From Membranipora membranacea (lineage: Eukaryota; Bryozoa; Gymnolaemata; Cheilostomatida; Membraniporidae), in the NCBI GenBank assembly GCA_914767715.1, contig OU612073.1, positions 16,926,001 to 16,990,000 on the forward strand: a stretch of DNA of 64,000 nt. The letters run 5' to 3'. The notes beneath the pieces are model-generated. The model did no database searches and was not told the origin of the DNA. It saw only the letters and a program-made list of their open reading frames with translations. This document shows positions 37,261 through 49,600 of the stretch, in pieces (within the stretch, counting starts at the first letter, position 1; the number at the start of each line of letters is the position of its first letter). The position numbers and the translations under genes were made by a program.

Positions 37261-40200
37261 GAGTACCGAGAATGACCGCACATACGTCGCTACACAGCCG
37301 CATTAGAGCAAATGGTAGCATTCAAACAAGCAAGATACTATGAAAAATAAAACAGAGCACTAAGCCACTCATTGAACGCAGCCTCTACTTCATTTGGTTT
37401 ATTAATTCGAAATACCCAGTTCACCCATCTGTTAAAAGAATCCTCAAGTCAGCACTGCCGAAACCATAATGCTTGGGTAACTTCATGTGATATTTAGAAA
37501 TAAAACTCGATCTACAAATATTTTTGCAACTCCGTGACACCATTATAATTGATTAAATTTTTTGGTTCTTCCTTTATGCTGCCTAGCTCTATGTTATACT
37601 TTGATTAATTATTAATGTTTTGCTGTCTCATAACAGCGAAGGAAGGCAGATTCCTCAGTATAGTAATATGATATAATAAATATCTGTGTATTCTGGTCTG
37701 TAACAGAACTGTCTGTCAGACAACCACACAACCCATCCCATCCATTTTGATAATCTTGGTAGACTTTCAGATAATTCAGGGACATTGATAACTTCTCACC
37801 ATGCTCTTCTTTTGACAGAGTGTCTCATTTCAACAGCATATTTGATACAGGTTTGGTGGATGGATCAGCGTTGCAAAATTGTTAATTGCCACTCAACAGC
37901 GGACTATATGGATATCCATAATTTCCCATGGCTTGTTACCACATGTCCTCAACTAAATCGCGTGCAGATTTCAGTTCTATTATCACCTTGTGAGGAGGAC
38001 GAGAAGGTTCCCAGACGGCCAGCCAGCTGACGATGGCTGATCAGAGGGAGGGCTGGCTGCCCTCGATATTTAGACATGCGGGCACAGGTGATACTTGAGA
38101 TGTCTGGAGATGGGAAAACATTGCGTGGCAGCCTCTCAGAATATTGTAACTGAAGAATGGTGACGACAAATTGCATAAGCCGAGACTGAAATTGATGAAT
38201 CGAGATATAAAGATAAAAAAATCTTCTAAGAATGGCAGGCTTAAATAATGTTTGGCTCGATAGCACAAAGCACCTCCTTACAATAAATTAACATGTTCTC
38301 CTTTCCTAATCAACAGTTATCCTCACCATGTCATCTTAGATCATAGGTGAACTAAACATCTTATCTTGATTAAAAACTGCACATGGCCGCTATCAAGTAG
38401 CACAATAAGGGTTGGTATAACTTTCCACCCACTAGATTAAGGCTGAGAGGTGGAATTGAGGCTACTAAATTGTTGAGATAAGGACATTTAATAATCGGTA
38501 TGGGTCCGTTTGGCCGGGTGTAACTATAATACTGCCTGTCGAGATAATTCTAGGTTGTGCAGCATTCAGTTGGCAAACATTACGTTGCTAGAGCATATTT
38601 AATTTGTTAAACACATCCAAAGCTATAACTGTACAAGAAGAGAAAGGTATTTATTACATGAGATACGTTAGTGGTAATTATACACTGGGTGGATGGTGCA
38701 TCTGATTCAAGATAAGCAACAACCCGAGACAAAATATTTCTTGGTGTCAAATGTGCCATTTATTCCAGATCTCTGATACACTGTTACCTTGTGTGTGATT
38801 CTTCTGACAGCACAGCGGGAGAACAGGAATGACATCTGAGCTGATTACTGTGGATTGATAATCTCAGAGACAATAATGTTATTATTCATACATTCCATGT
38901 TTTTTTTTGTCATTGGCCAATCCAAGCTTAATGTCTTGTATTTTGACCTCTAGTGACAAATGATTGTGTAACATTCCTTGATATTGATGTTATGTTTTCT
39001 TCTTCTTTTATTTGACTCAATTGTTAAGTCATTTCAACTTGTAGCCTAGTGATAATTGTGAACTAAACCAGTCTGAAATTATCAATCAAGACTGGATGGA
39101 TTATTTTTTAAAACGCCTCCTTCACAAAAATGATTCATTAAGGATATATCCCTACCTGAGGACAGCCCAGCACGCATATTTGCTGTGGTTATCAGAAAAG
39201 TGAAGGAATTTGATTGGATGTACATCAACAAATAATCAGATATTGTGTAGTTTAATATCTACATTTCCGAGCCCATCTTGATTTACCGCGTGGGTATTGT
39301 GTAACAATGGAACCAATCTGAAATCAAATTGAGCAACCAGTGTCAATTTTACATAAACGCAGATAACATCTCAAGACTCAACTCCTCGATTCAGCGACAC
39401 TAAGCACTCGATGTAAAAGCTCTCGCGTGACTAAACCCAGGACCATGCCGGGTAATAAGCTCAATATTGAAGCATTTAATTACAGCTCCGATGGGATTTG
39501 ATTAGTAACAGTATGTCACAGCACGTTATGACATATTGTATGTAATGTTAGAGGCATATTAACGGCCAACATATCACAAGGCTTACTACAGAAGGTAGAA
39601 ATGTCACGATATGTCATGCCCCAGACGTTGCCTCTTCACTTTTCATGAAAACAGGAGGCTCAACAACCTTCTATAAATACTTAGTTGGTCAGCAACACAT
39701 AGTAAACTGATCACCTCTGAGAATTCAGCGAAATCCTGAATCTACATACCTCGATTCTTTTACAGACAGCCATAACAAGTAACCCAATTGTTGGCCGGTG
39801 TCAAGGAGCGCCTATCCTCAAGCATATCTTTTATCAATGGGGACCGGAAGAATTGACCCCATTCTACTTCATATGCAAGAGATTAACTGTAACAAGATAA
39901 CCAGAGTTTATAAGGCAATTGCGTTGTAAAATCTGACTTCTCAATCGAATCTGACGGGGATGACAAAATTTTTCTCAGAGCTATCATAATCGGAGAGGCA
40001 GAAAGACCAATATGGCCTTGGAGCTCGGCTGGTGGGAACTTCCATAACAATGTAATATGTACAGAACAGGTACAAGTCATCTATAATATCTTATTTTATT
40101 TACAAAGTGGTGATCGAGATAATCCAACTAACTATGTATGTACAAAGGACAGCAATTCTGACAGCATCAAGCAAATTACTAGAGATGCCACAAAATGAGA

Positions 40201-40854
40201 GGCATTTTAAAGAGAGATTTCAAAATCAAACAGTTAACAGTATTGTGAAATCCTGACAAGTGTCTTCAAGCCAGTGAAGTGGCAAACACATTCTGATTCC
40301 TTACAATCATAAGTATATCGCAATATAAGGCTGGTGGAATTTCTGAATGAATCATCCCATCAATGAATAAAAACGTTGTACTGATTCGTCACGAGGCGAT
40401 CAGATACCAAACATTCATAGAGAGTAGTTCTGGTGCATTCACATTACAGCATGGAGTTCCACCTCTAATCTGCAGGAGATTGACTCCAGGAAAGAGAGAG
40501 GACGCCAACAGGGAGAGGACGCCCAGAATGTGATTCGCAATTCCTAATTTGGTAAACACTTCACTTACGCTGGTGTTGTACAACACTTATTGAATTGAAT
40601 GAGTTAAAAAATTCTGCTCTGTACACAATAATTTGATCTTGGCTCTCTTTGTATGCGGTATCAGTGTCACTGAATACCATTGATAGCTATGAAGAGTTTA
40701 GTAAGTCTTTTGGCACCTTGAACCCAGCCTATATTACAAGATACATTCAATTTACGTAGCTCTCCTCTTTCGATGATGATAATATATCCTGCCATATTTG
40801 ATTAATAATTGAAGTTAACCCGAGTACACATGCTGCGCTGTCTGTCAGCCGATC
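37261..40854. other. Intergenic region, no gene recognised
   Basis: About 3.6 kb without a supportable gene. All open frames are short and unrelated to anything I recognise. It includes the EED 3' flank on the right. Confidence 0.45.
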
Positions 40855-43800
40855 TCAGGATTTACTGGGGTTGTTCCATCTCCATACAGAGCCATCATCA
40901 CAACAAGCGACAAGAGTTTTACTATCCGGACTGAACGAGGTCTGTCTGATAGCTGTTGTACAGGATACATGCTGTAGTATCGACGTCCTGTAAACATACA
41001 CATATGTATCACTGTTAATGAAAGAAGTACTTGCAGACCTACACTAACGTTTGACTAAGGTGAGTGGACCCGGACTCCCAGTGGAAGGAGAGCTAATGAA
41101 CTTGACCACTCATCATTGTCAGATTGCAGTGCACTCTCGGAAGCCTAGTTCGTATAAATGAAGAACCGGCATATCAGTGAGTGGTAAGGAAGAGCTTTGG
41201 TAGATTGAGGAATGTAAAGTATGGGATGTGCAGCCCATCCATGGAGCGATAGATTGGATAATGAGCTGTGTTAGAGAAGTCTGTTCATTCCTTCTCATGA
41301 GCAGAATTACACAACAACTCTCAAAGTTATGCCTGAAAACTGGAACAAATCTGAAAAAAATCTCATCTAATACAAGAAACTGAGGAAGAGTTCCTAATTT
41401 ATAAGGGCTGTAACTGTTGTCAGTTTGGTTACAAGGAACAATGAGCTTTAGGTTATACTGCACATCACAAAGATCTCTGCAGAGAATTGTGACGGAGATT
41501 TGGGGAACAATACCTGATTTTTTTAGGATCATCCACATCCAGGTCCCAGAGGTAGATTTTACCGACCAGGTTACCGAGTGCCATATTCTTCTTGGCTCTG
41601 TCGAGGCTGACTCTAAGGAACCAGATCTCTGTATCTTTGACAGGTAGCTTAGTTATAACAGTTACACAATTTTTATTACTCTGCTGCTTCATCTGAGGCT
41701 TATCAAAAAATCAAAAGGAATCTCAAAATTATAACAAGAGAGGAGCGATCACATATAAATCATCAGCAGATATAACATTGGCCAACAATTAATGTTGAGC
41801 GAATTCATATTTGTATAGTAGTAGTATGAAAGTGATTAACAGTCTCAAGGTTTGACCAAAGTAGTACCTCAAGCCACCCAAATAAACTAAGAAGAGCAGA
41901 GATTACAACGGTCAAGATAAGCTGCTAGTTTTAGTATACATATCTAGGTGGTGGGGTCAAAACTATCCTCATAGTTATCACGTATGCTCTGTGGGATGAT
42001 ACAGCTACTTTCTCATTATGCAGATTAGTCAATCTGATTTGCTGCAATTTAAAATCACCCAAGGAACAAGTCGCTGTCTTTCGAAAAGAAGGCAGCGATA
42101 ATTTATAATTTAAATGGGTATTTAGTTATTAATCAAGACAAGCAGCTGAAACTGCAAAAAGAGAACAAACTTCCAAGTACTGCTGCACTTACCGGTTCAC
42201 CTATAGTGCCTGGTCTCCATAAAACCACCTCATTCTCACATGATTTAGATATGATAAATTTACCAAAGTCGAGAACACAGTCTATGTAGTTATTGTGAAT
42301 GTCTCGTGTGGAGAAAACAGGGAAATGATCTCGATGAACTGGAAAAGCTCTACAATATAAATTATAAATCTTGTATATACACACTGTGGACTGCTTTCCC
42401 TCCACTGTTACAAATATAAGGGGAGGAGGTCTCAACATCACAACTGCAATAGAATACAGAAAATTAAACTTGAGTTATTCAATGCAGATTTTGTGTGTGA
42501 CGGGAAAACTCCTTGTTACAGGTATATATTAGGCTAAGATTTAATAAAAAAACAAAATTCTTAGGAAAATCCAAAGCTTATGGTACTCGGGTATATAATT
42601 TTTTCTTTGCATACAAACCCAGGTTTCTAGAAGAGTGAGAAATAAAAACAAACTTTCCGACTCAAGTTTGTTCTCTTTCCACAAGACCACATAACTACAT
42701 GTCAACTTCGTCTAGCGAATTTTGCTGACACATCGAGATCAGAGGTTTCATTAGGATCAGCCCTCTGATGATATTACATACCGGTGACAACGTTTATCAT
42801 ATTTAGATGAATGCTCCATAGCAGCTTTAGTTTTAGCTTTATCTAAATTCCACAGCTTCAGATAATGATCCATACCACATGATACTATCCTGTTACCGTC
42901 TAAACTAAACTCCTGTAAAAACAACAAACAAGATGAGAAATACTGATCAATGTGTGGTCTGATCTGCCAGCACTTTGAGTCACTCCTGTTCTACTGGTAT
43001 GCTCTCGGAGGGGAGCAACTCTAGATGTAGGTAGACAGCACTGTATGTGCAAGGAAGGCTAAAAATTGTGAACACCTTGAAACAGAAAGTTACTTGAAAC
43101 AATTTTTATCTATGTCATTTACCACAAAAATGAAGATAAAAGTAAAAGCAATGTTTTCTTTAAAATTTAACTGCAAATTTTTTTTCTGGGCTCAACACCC
43201 AAAAAAAGATATCTATAAATGCAAAAACAGGCCGCAAAAGTTATTTAGTGGTTACATAGTCAAGATGAACTTATGAGCTAGGTTATTAATTGTTGCATTC
43301 AGCTGTTGAGATGTAAAATAACATGAATAGAGATGCCTTGACTTACAGCGTAGAGTACTTCATCAGTATGACCCTCGACTCCACCCAACACAGCTAGACA
43401 TGTGTGTGTCTTTATATTCCACAGTCTCATATCATGATCCTTGCTGGCTGATAATAATATATGTGGCTTGGTGTGATTAAATGTCAGGTGATTTATAGCA
43501 TGTCCGTGGCCTGTGTAAGACTACAATACAAGAAAAAAAAAAATCAACCTTTTAGTTTTATTTTCTGGTTAGGAAATTTTAATTTTAAAGCCAATAAAAC
43601 TTGTACTCCAGTACTCTATTTTACACAGCCCACCACAAGGGACAACTAGATGAGAATGATGAATGTGTCAATTCAACGAATTACTCGTAAAGTAAAAATC
43701 AAACAAAAGCAGGTATTTTTGCAGGCCCGAATTGAACTATGATGAAGACAATAGGTACCTTACTGCGAGCAACAAAGCAACTTTAATCAGACACATTTTT

Positions 43801-46041
43801 GTGGTTATTTTTTGGCATGCGGCTACAGGACTAATTAGATTGCTGGGCAACAACCTAATCAGCACAAATTTTATTTTTTGACTTTTTTAGCCATGTATCT
43901 GTGGCTTGGTGGTCTAGGGGTATGATTCTCGCTTTGGGTGCGAGAGGCCCCGGGTTCAAATCCCGGTCAAGCCCTAAATTTTGATGCCCTTTTGGGGACA
44001 ATTTGATACAAGAAGCATAGAGTTATCCTTTCATAATTGTCATGTGGACACAACTCCAAATTATAATATGAAATTGTGAATCTGGCACTGGCCAGGTAAA
44101 CACAACTCCTAATTGATAAAAAAATGTACTACCTGATACGAGTGAGGTAGAGTTCATAACAACTTAAAACAACATATTATTCTAAATTTAGAAACTTATT
44201 ATATACGGGGCGATAGTATCAGGATGAATATGCATGCTCAGTAGGGTTGAGCCGTGGAAAGCAAAATTTATGATGGGTAATGCACAACTCTCGGAGAATA
44301 AAACTCATTTTTACACAAGAATGAGACGACAGCAAGCCACTGATTTCTCAGAATAAGTCAATACATATAACATACCAGTTCGTCAGAGCTGAAGCCCAAA
44401 CTCGTAGGGTATATTATTCTGATGACAGCTCGTTTTCCTGCGACAGCGATGACTGGAGTGTCCTTGTCATGATATGACCAGGAGAGAGAATAAAAACACT
44501 CGTCCTCTGCAGGGTCTGTGTACATACGTAATAACTTTATACCTACAACAAAGCAAGGGTTACAGCACAGCCTGCTTCAAATATTAACTACTAACTTGGG
44601 TTCATGAGCATAGTAAGTCATACTGGTGGATGAGTAGGGAGCGAAACCAACACAGGATGATTCAGAGGGCTTTGAAAATGGCCGAGCAGATTTCAGCTTA
44701 TCCACAAGCTGACTGGACTGAGCCTTCCCAGAGAAAACCACACAGCAAATAAGATTTCCAAAATAACACAGATTCTATCGTTGATGGATGTACCTAATAA
44801 AGTAAAATCTGGCACCACACTGGATGATGTGATAGAGAAGGAAATCTCACCGTTAGGATGGAGACACTCATATATAGATACTCTATTAGCACCTGCTGTA
44901 GCAAACACCAGTTGATCTCTACTGTGCTGATTAAACTGTACAGCAAATAAATTCTTCCCATGATCCTCCTGTGAACAGAATGAAATAATTAAAATGCATA
45001 TTGGCTCTGCTTTAAAACATAAAAATACAGGGAACTTGGCTTTAGGCTACTTTTATCCACTCTGCATAATGCTGGTCTTGGGATATCTGGACATCTGTTA
45101 GCTTTCATAATTCACATAGCCTGTCAGATCCAGGTATTGTTCATCATGGAAGTGATCACTTTAGAAGAGAGAAAAATTTAAATAAACATTTCATGTTATC
45201 AGATAAAAGAATTTCGGCATGACGAGAGGTACAGTTATATTGATACCAAGGTAGCTTTTGAAGGCGTGAGTAGAACTGTTACCTTGAAAGTCTCACAGAA
45301 CTTGTAGGGCGCCTTGTAGAACCTCTGTGGATTTGATCTCATGCCTTTTTTATACCTTGAGTCATCATTGCCATCCTGTGAGCAATCTGTCGAGAGATTT
45401 TCTATATCTTCAGAATCTTCCTGTGAAAAAAAAGGACACACAAGATACACATAATTTATCTGGCCTATAGGAACATCGCCTGATATATCGCTTTGCCCGT
45501 CTCAGCTCAGCACTTTCATCGTCACCGCTTCCTACTCAGATAAGCTTTCATCTTCATTTCTGTATAATAATTTACCACACCAAGTTTCCCAATTCAGCAA
45601 TTTATAACTCAACTACATCAAGTAATACATACTGCGGCTTTCTAGTATATGCCAAAAGAGACCTATGCTATGGCAAGAGGAGGGCTATAAGTGTGTAACA
45701 TTTGTATTGTATGTATGTACAGCAGTGAATGTGATATCTATTACCCATGAATGACTATACTAGAGTAACAGTCAACACTACTACATACTGTTTCACAGGT
45801 GAGTGTGTATGTATAACAGTGATATAGCACAGTTTACATCAATGAAGGGAGTTCATATGTTACATTGAATTGATATACATACACATGACATGTACATCAT
45901 CAAATCATCATGCATCGATTGATAACAGTTACACTTACATACTATCACATACATATACTTAGTCTATTTCAGTTTACTTACAGAATAACACACATTGTTA
46001 TCAGCCCTAGATGGGCTTAAGGCAGCTCTTGTTCTTTTCAT
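40855..46041 (-). CDS. EED: Polycomb protein EED (PRC2 WD40 subunit)
   Basis: Nine phase-compatible exons give 437 aa (human 441, from memory): 46041-45982, 45420-45283, 44968-44794, 44542-44376, 43520-43347, 42912-42782, 42349-42193, 41692-41514, 40987-40855. The first 66 residues are a basic/acidic tail. A seven-bladed WD40 propeller follows. Landmarks are [125 protein letters not shown] and a terminal [13 protein letters not shown] binds H3K27me3 and stimulates EZH2. The aromatic cage appears as Phe74, Tyr142 and Trp358, with Phe359 where human has Tyr365. The acceptor of exon 8 could be 6 bp earlier (adding Pro-Gln). The gene is head-to-head with TAF7 and hosts a tRNA gene in the intron 43521-44375. 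Confidence 0.96.
43903..43974 (+). tRNA. tRNA-Pro (anticodon UGG)
   Basis: A complete 72-nt cloverleaf without intron. The acceptor stem GGCTTGG pairs with TCAAGCC (one G-U). The D arm contains TGGTCTAGGGGTA (A box). The anticodon stem is CTCGC/GCGAG around TTTGGGT, giving TGG at 43935-43937. The T arm is CCCGG GTTCAAA TCCGG-like, with an intact B box. T runs for polymerase III termination follow at 43979-43982 and 43990-43993. It lies antisense in an EED intron. Confidence 0.97.
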
Positions 46042-46608
46042 TGTACACTGGTTCTTTTTGTAGAATGTCTTGATTACTATCAAATGAGATCAGATGGTGC
46101 AGTCTCATTCACTATTTTTATTTGTTTTTGACTTCGGGCACTATTTTTTCATTTCACACAACTTTCCAAGACGAGGCTATAATGACATACTACACAACTT
46201 TTTCCAAAATTCCCCAATGATATGTTCAAAATACTGACACTGTATCGTTCAGATTAATTGGATGTCAAGTAAATTACATCATCAACAAGTGCATTGATTC
46301 AAATTGGCTCTTGTGCTTATGGGAATTTGGTCTTGTGTTGTGATCTTGTTGCAAATAAAAGTGGAAAAGTAGGGAACCTAGCAGTATTTGAGGCTTATGG
46401 TAAGTGAAATAATCTTCTAAATTATGTGTTACAGCAGATAACAAAGCAAAGCCAGTCTAAAGTTTCCTTGGAACAGTTGCTGTGCTGTGACACTTTTGGG
46501 TTGAAAAAAAAGTCCCAACTGTACACAGTGACAATTATTAATATAATTATATATATATTATGAATAATCAAGGATAATGAGACTTTCTGCTTTTATTTTG
46601 TAGAAGAA
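46042..46608. promoter_or_regulatory. Shared divergent interval between EED and TAF7
   Basis: The two start codons are 567 bp apart on opposite strands. TAF7 has a splice acceptor (TTTTGTAG) at 46603, so at least one untranslated TAF7 exon lies in this interval. A bidirectional promoter is inferred from layout only; no TATA box or CpG-rich block is clear. Confidence 0.5.
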
Positions 46609-49600
46609 ATGTCTGGTAAGGGAAAACAGGCTGATGCTAAGAGAAAAGAAGAACAACATGACTTGGAGCAGCAGTTCATCCTCAGGTAAGCTATCAGTGT
46701 TCCACATACAACAAAGTAAGTTATATGGAGGGAGGGGAGAGTGACTGACAGTATTCATTCGTTGAATAGTTCTCAGCAATTCAGCAGCTTTGTTGAGTTG
46801 AGTTCCATATAGATTTATCGTCACATATTAGCCTCCAGTGATGGTTTACGTATATCTCAACATTATCCGGTTGATAAGCCCTAATTGCCGGTGGCTTCAA
46901 GTGGAACTAAGAGAGTAGCACACGGTAATCAATATGTTTATTTTTCAGGTTGCCCATTGGCCAATCGATGGCATTGACCCATGAATTAGAATCTGGTGGG
47001 AACCTCAAAGATAACTTATTTATCGACCTTAATGCTGAGAATAGATGGGGACATGTTAGATATGGAGGAGAGGTGATTAATGCCAAGGTCAGTCAGATTT
47101 TCCAATTCTTCCCTTCTCATACTGAGTGTGCCGTCAACTGTATACCTTTCTTGACAGTCTTTGATTACCATCTAAATCAGGAGACTTAGCAAGCTGCTGA
47201 AGCAATGTACATTTCTGATTTATCGTAAATTGGACCTAACTTGGGTGAATACAAGTTCTGCTTATTGATTGGCTGATTGTTATATGTTGATGAGTGTGAG
47301 TGTCTAGCTGATCTTGAGGGCCAGTGATTGTGTGTTCATCCTGACCCGTTAACTAGGATTCATATGATGACCACTAAAACTGATAATATTTGTTTTAGGA
47401 TAGCCCTCTGGTATGCTTAAATTATCTAGCCATGTGACTTGGAATGTATAAAACTTTGTTAATTTTTTGTAGTTAGTAGATTTGCCTTGTATCATCGAAA
47501 CACTGAAGACCACAGATAATAAGACATTCTATAAGACAGCAGATATAAGTCAGATGTTAATCTGCTCTAATGATATGGAGCCTAGTGATGATGAGTCAGA
47601 ATCACCAAAGAAAAAGAAAGAAAAAGGTGAATGCAAAACATTATGTTGTACTTTTATTGTTTACTTATGTAACATCTAAATAATAAAGCTCAATGATTAT
47701 GTGGTTTGATTGTTTTGGTCGGGAGTTCTAGAGTTACACAAACCCCTCGCCTCTGCTTATCCATAGGACGCCACTTAATTGTTTTTATAGCTAGACTTTG
47801 GTGACTTTCTGTCCCACCTTGTGCTTTTCCAATGTAGCTGCCCACACATGGTTTTGTGGTAAATAATCAGTTGGTTGTTTAATGACATCTTCTGCCAGGG
47901 AGGATAAAATGCCCAGCAGCTTTCACAGAACTATTATTGACATTGTAGAGAAGAAACATCAGCACCAGCATGGAATCGCACCCCCTCTGAAGAATGTGAG
48001 ACGGCGGAGATTCCGTAAGACTCTGAAGAAGAAGCCGATAGACTTGGCAAGTATAGAGAAGGAAGTGAAGAGACTGCTGAGGATGGATATGGAGGCCATA
48101 GATGTTAAATGGGAGGAAGTGGCTGATGATACTACTACAGCTGCTGGTTGGTTTATTTTTATTTTCTGCCTTCATAAAGACTTGAAATATGTGATGAGAG
48201 CAAGGCCATCAACTTATATGCGAAGTTGCTACCCTATACTAGATGTAACGCATTTTCAAACATTTTGACTTCAATCAAGACGATACTAACCAGGGAGGCA
48301 TTCTTCAACTCTTTCCAACCCAGATCTTAGCCACCGTTGTGTCTTCCGTGCTCATGTTTTATTATCACTCTCTGGGTCATACAAAGTTGTTTCGGAATCT
48401 ATAAAATTTCAACATCTTTTGGTCTGAAAACTTAACAATCACACCACATCCACACAATGCTAGAAATACCTGTTGACTGGTTGTGGGGAGACTTGTGACA
48501 CATTTGGAGCTGTGAACCATCTTGTGTCGGAAACCCTTATTTTAAAGTTTCAATTTAAACTTACACTTGTGGCATGTTAGGGCTTCTCATGATGTATGTT
48601 AATTGAAAGATAGTAGAACTTTAGGATGCAAGCTCTAGGTTAATTAATGGATATATGAAATAAATGATGCGATACAATCCCACTAACCAAGGAGTTATAG
48701 AGTCTCTAACTCCTTGCACTACCCGACTGCAGCCCCAAAAATTATAATGTCGCTGCTTAAAACTCATAAATGATATCACTGTTATGTTTATGTAATGTTA
48801 TAGGTGATGGGGATGCAGGAGGGGCAGGACCCTCAGCAGCAGCCGATACTCACCACGTAACATCAGCTACTGCTGCCGCTGGTACTGGAGGCAGCGGAGC
48901 AATGCTCGACGAACAGAATCTATTCGGTGCGATCTCTTCATCAGAAGATGAAGCTGATATTAATATCGATGAGGACTCTGAATCTGAGCAGGTCTGTATA
49001 AGATGAGCTATGGAGATAACCAGGATAATTTATATACCTTTGTGTGACCCCAGCAATTACTAAAGTACCTGGTTTACAATTGCAGCGGAATTACACAATT
49101 TTGCGCCTTGCAGCTAGTTGCACCATGGATATCTGCAATTCTGAATCTCAGAAGTCTTGAGACCTTTCCATTTTTAATATATATGCCTTATCCATTGATT
49201 GAATAACTCTGAAAAAAAGTATAAATATAATTAAAAAAATGTATTTAATATTAAAAAAATATATTTGCTGCGAGCTATTTCTACACAGATTTATCTGTTC
49301 ACACTGAGTCTCATGTTTATTATTAGGTGAGCGTAAGACCCATACAGCCTGCTGCTGCCGGAGGTGTATCCGACGCTGACTTACAGGACAGCTACGCTGC
49401 TGATGATGACGATGAGGATGATGATGATAAAGTCATTGAAAAAATAGGATCTCTAAAACAGCAACTCACCGCTGTGGAGGCTAGAATATCTCAACAGGTC
49501 CGTTTTATTTCACTTTTTATCCTACCAATCGTCATCACTGTCTCATTTACTTTCACAAGCACTGATACGAAATTAAAGAACATACAAAAGAAACTCATAT

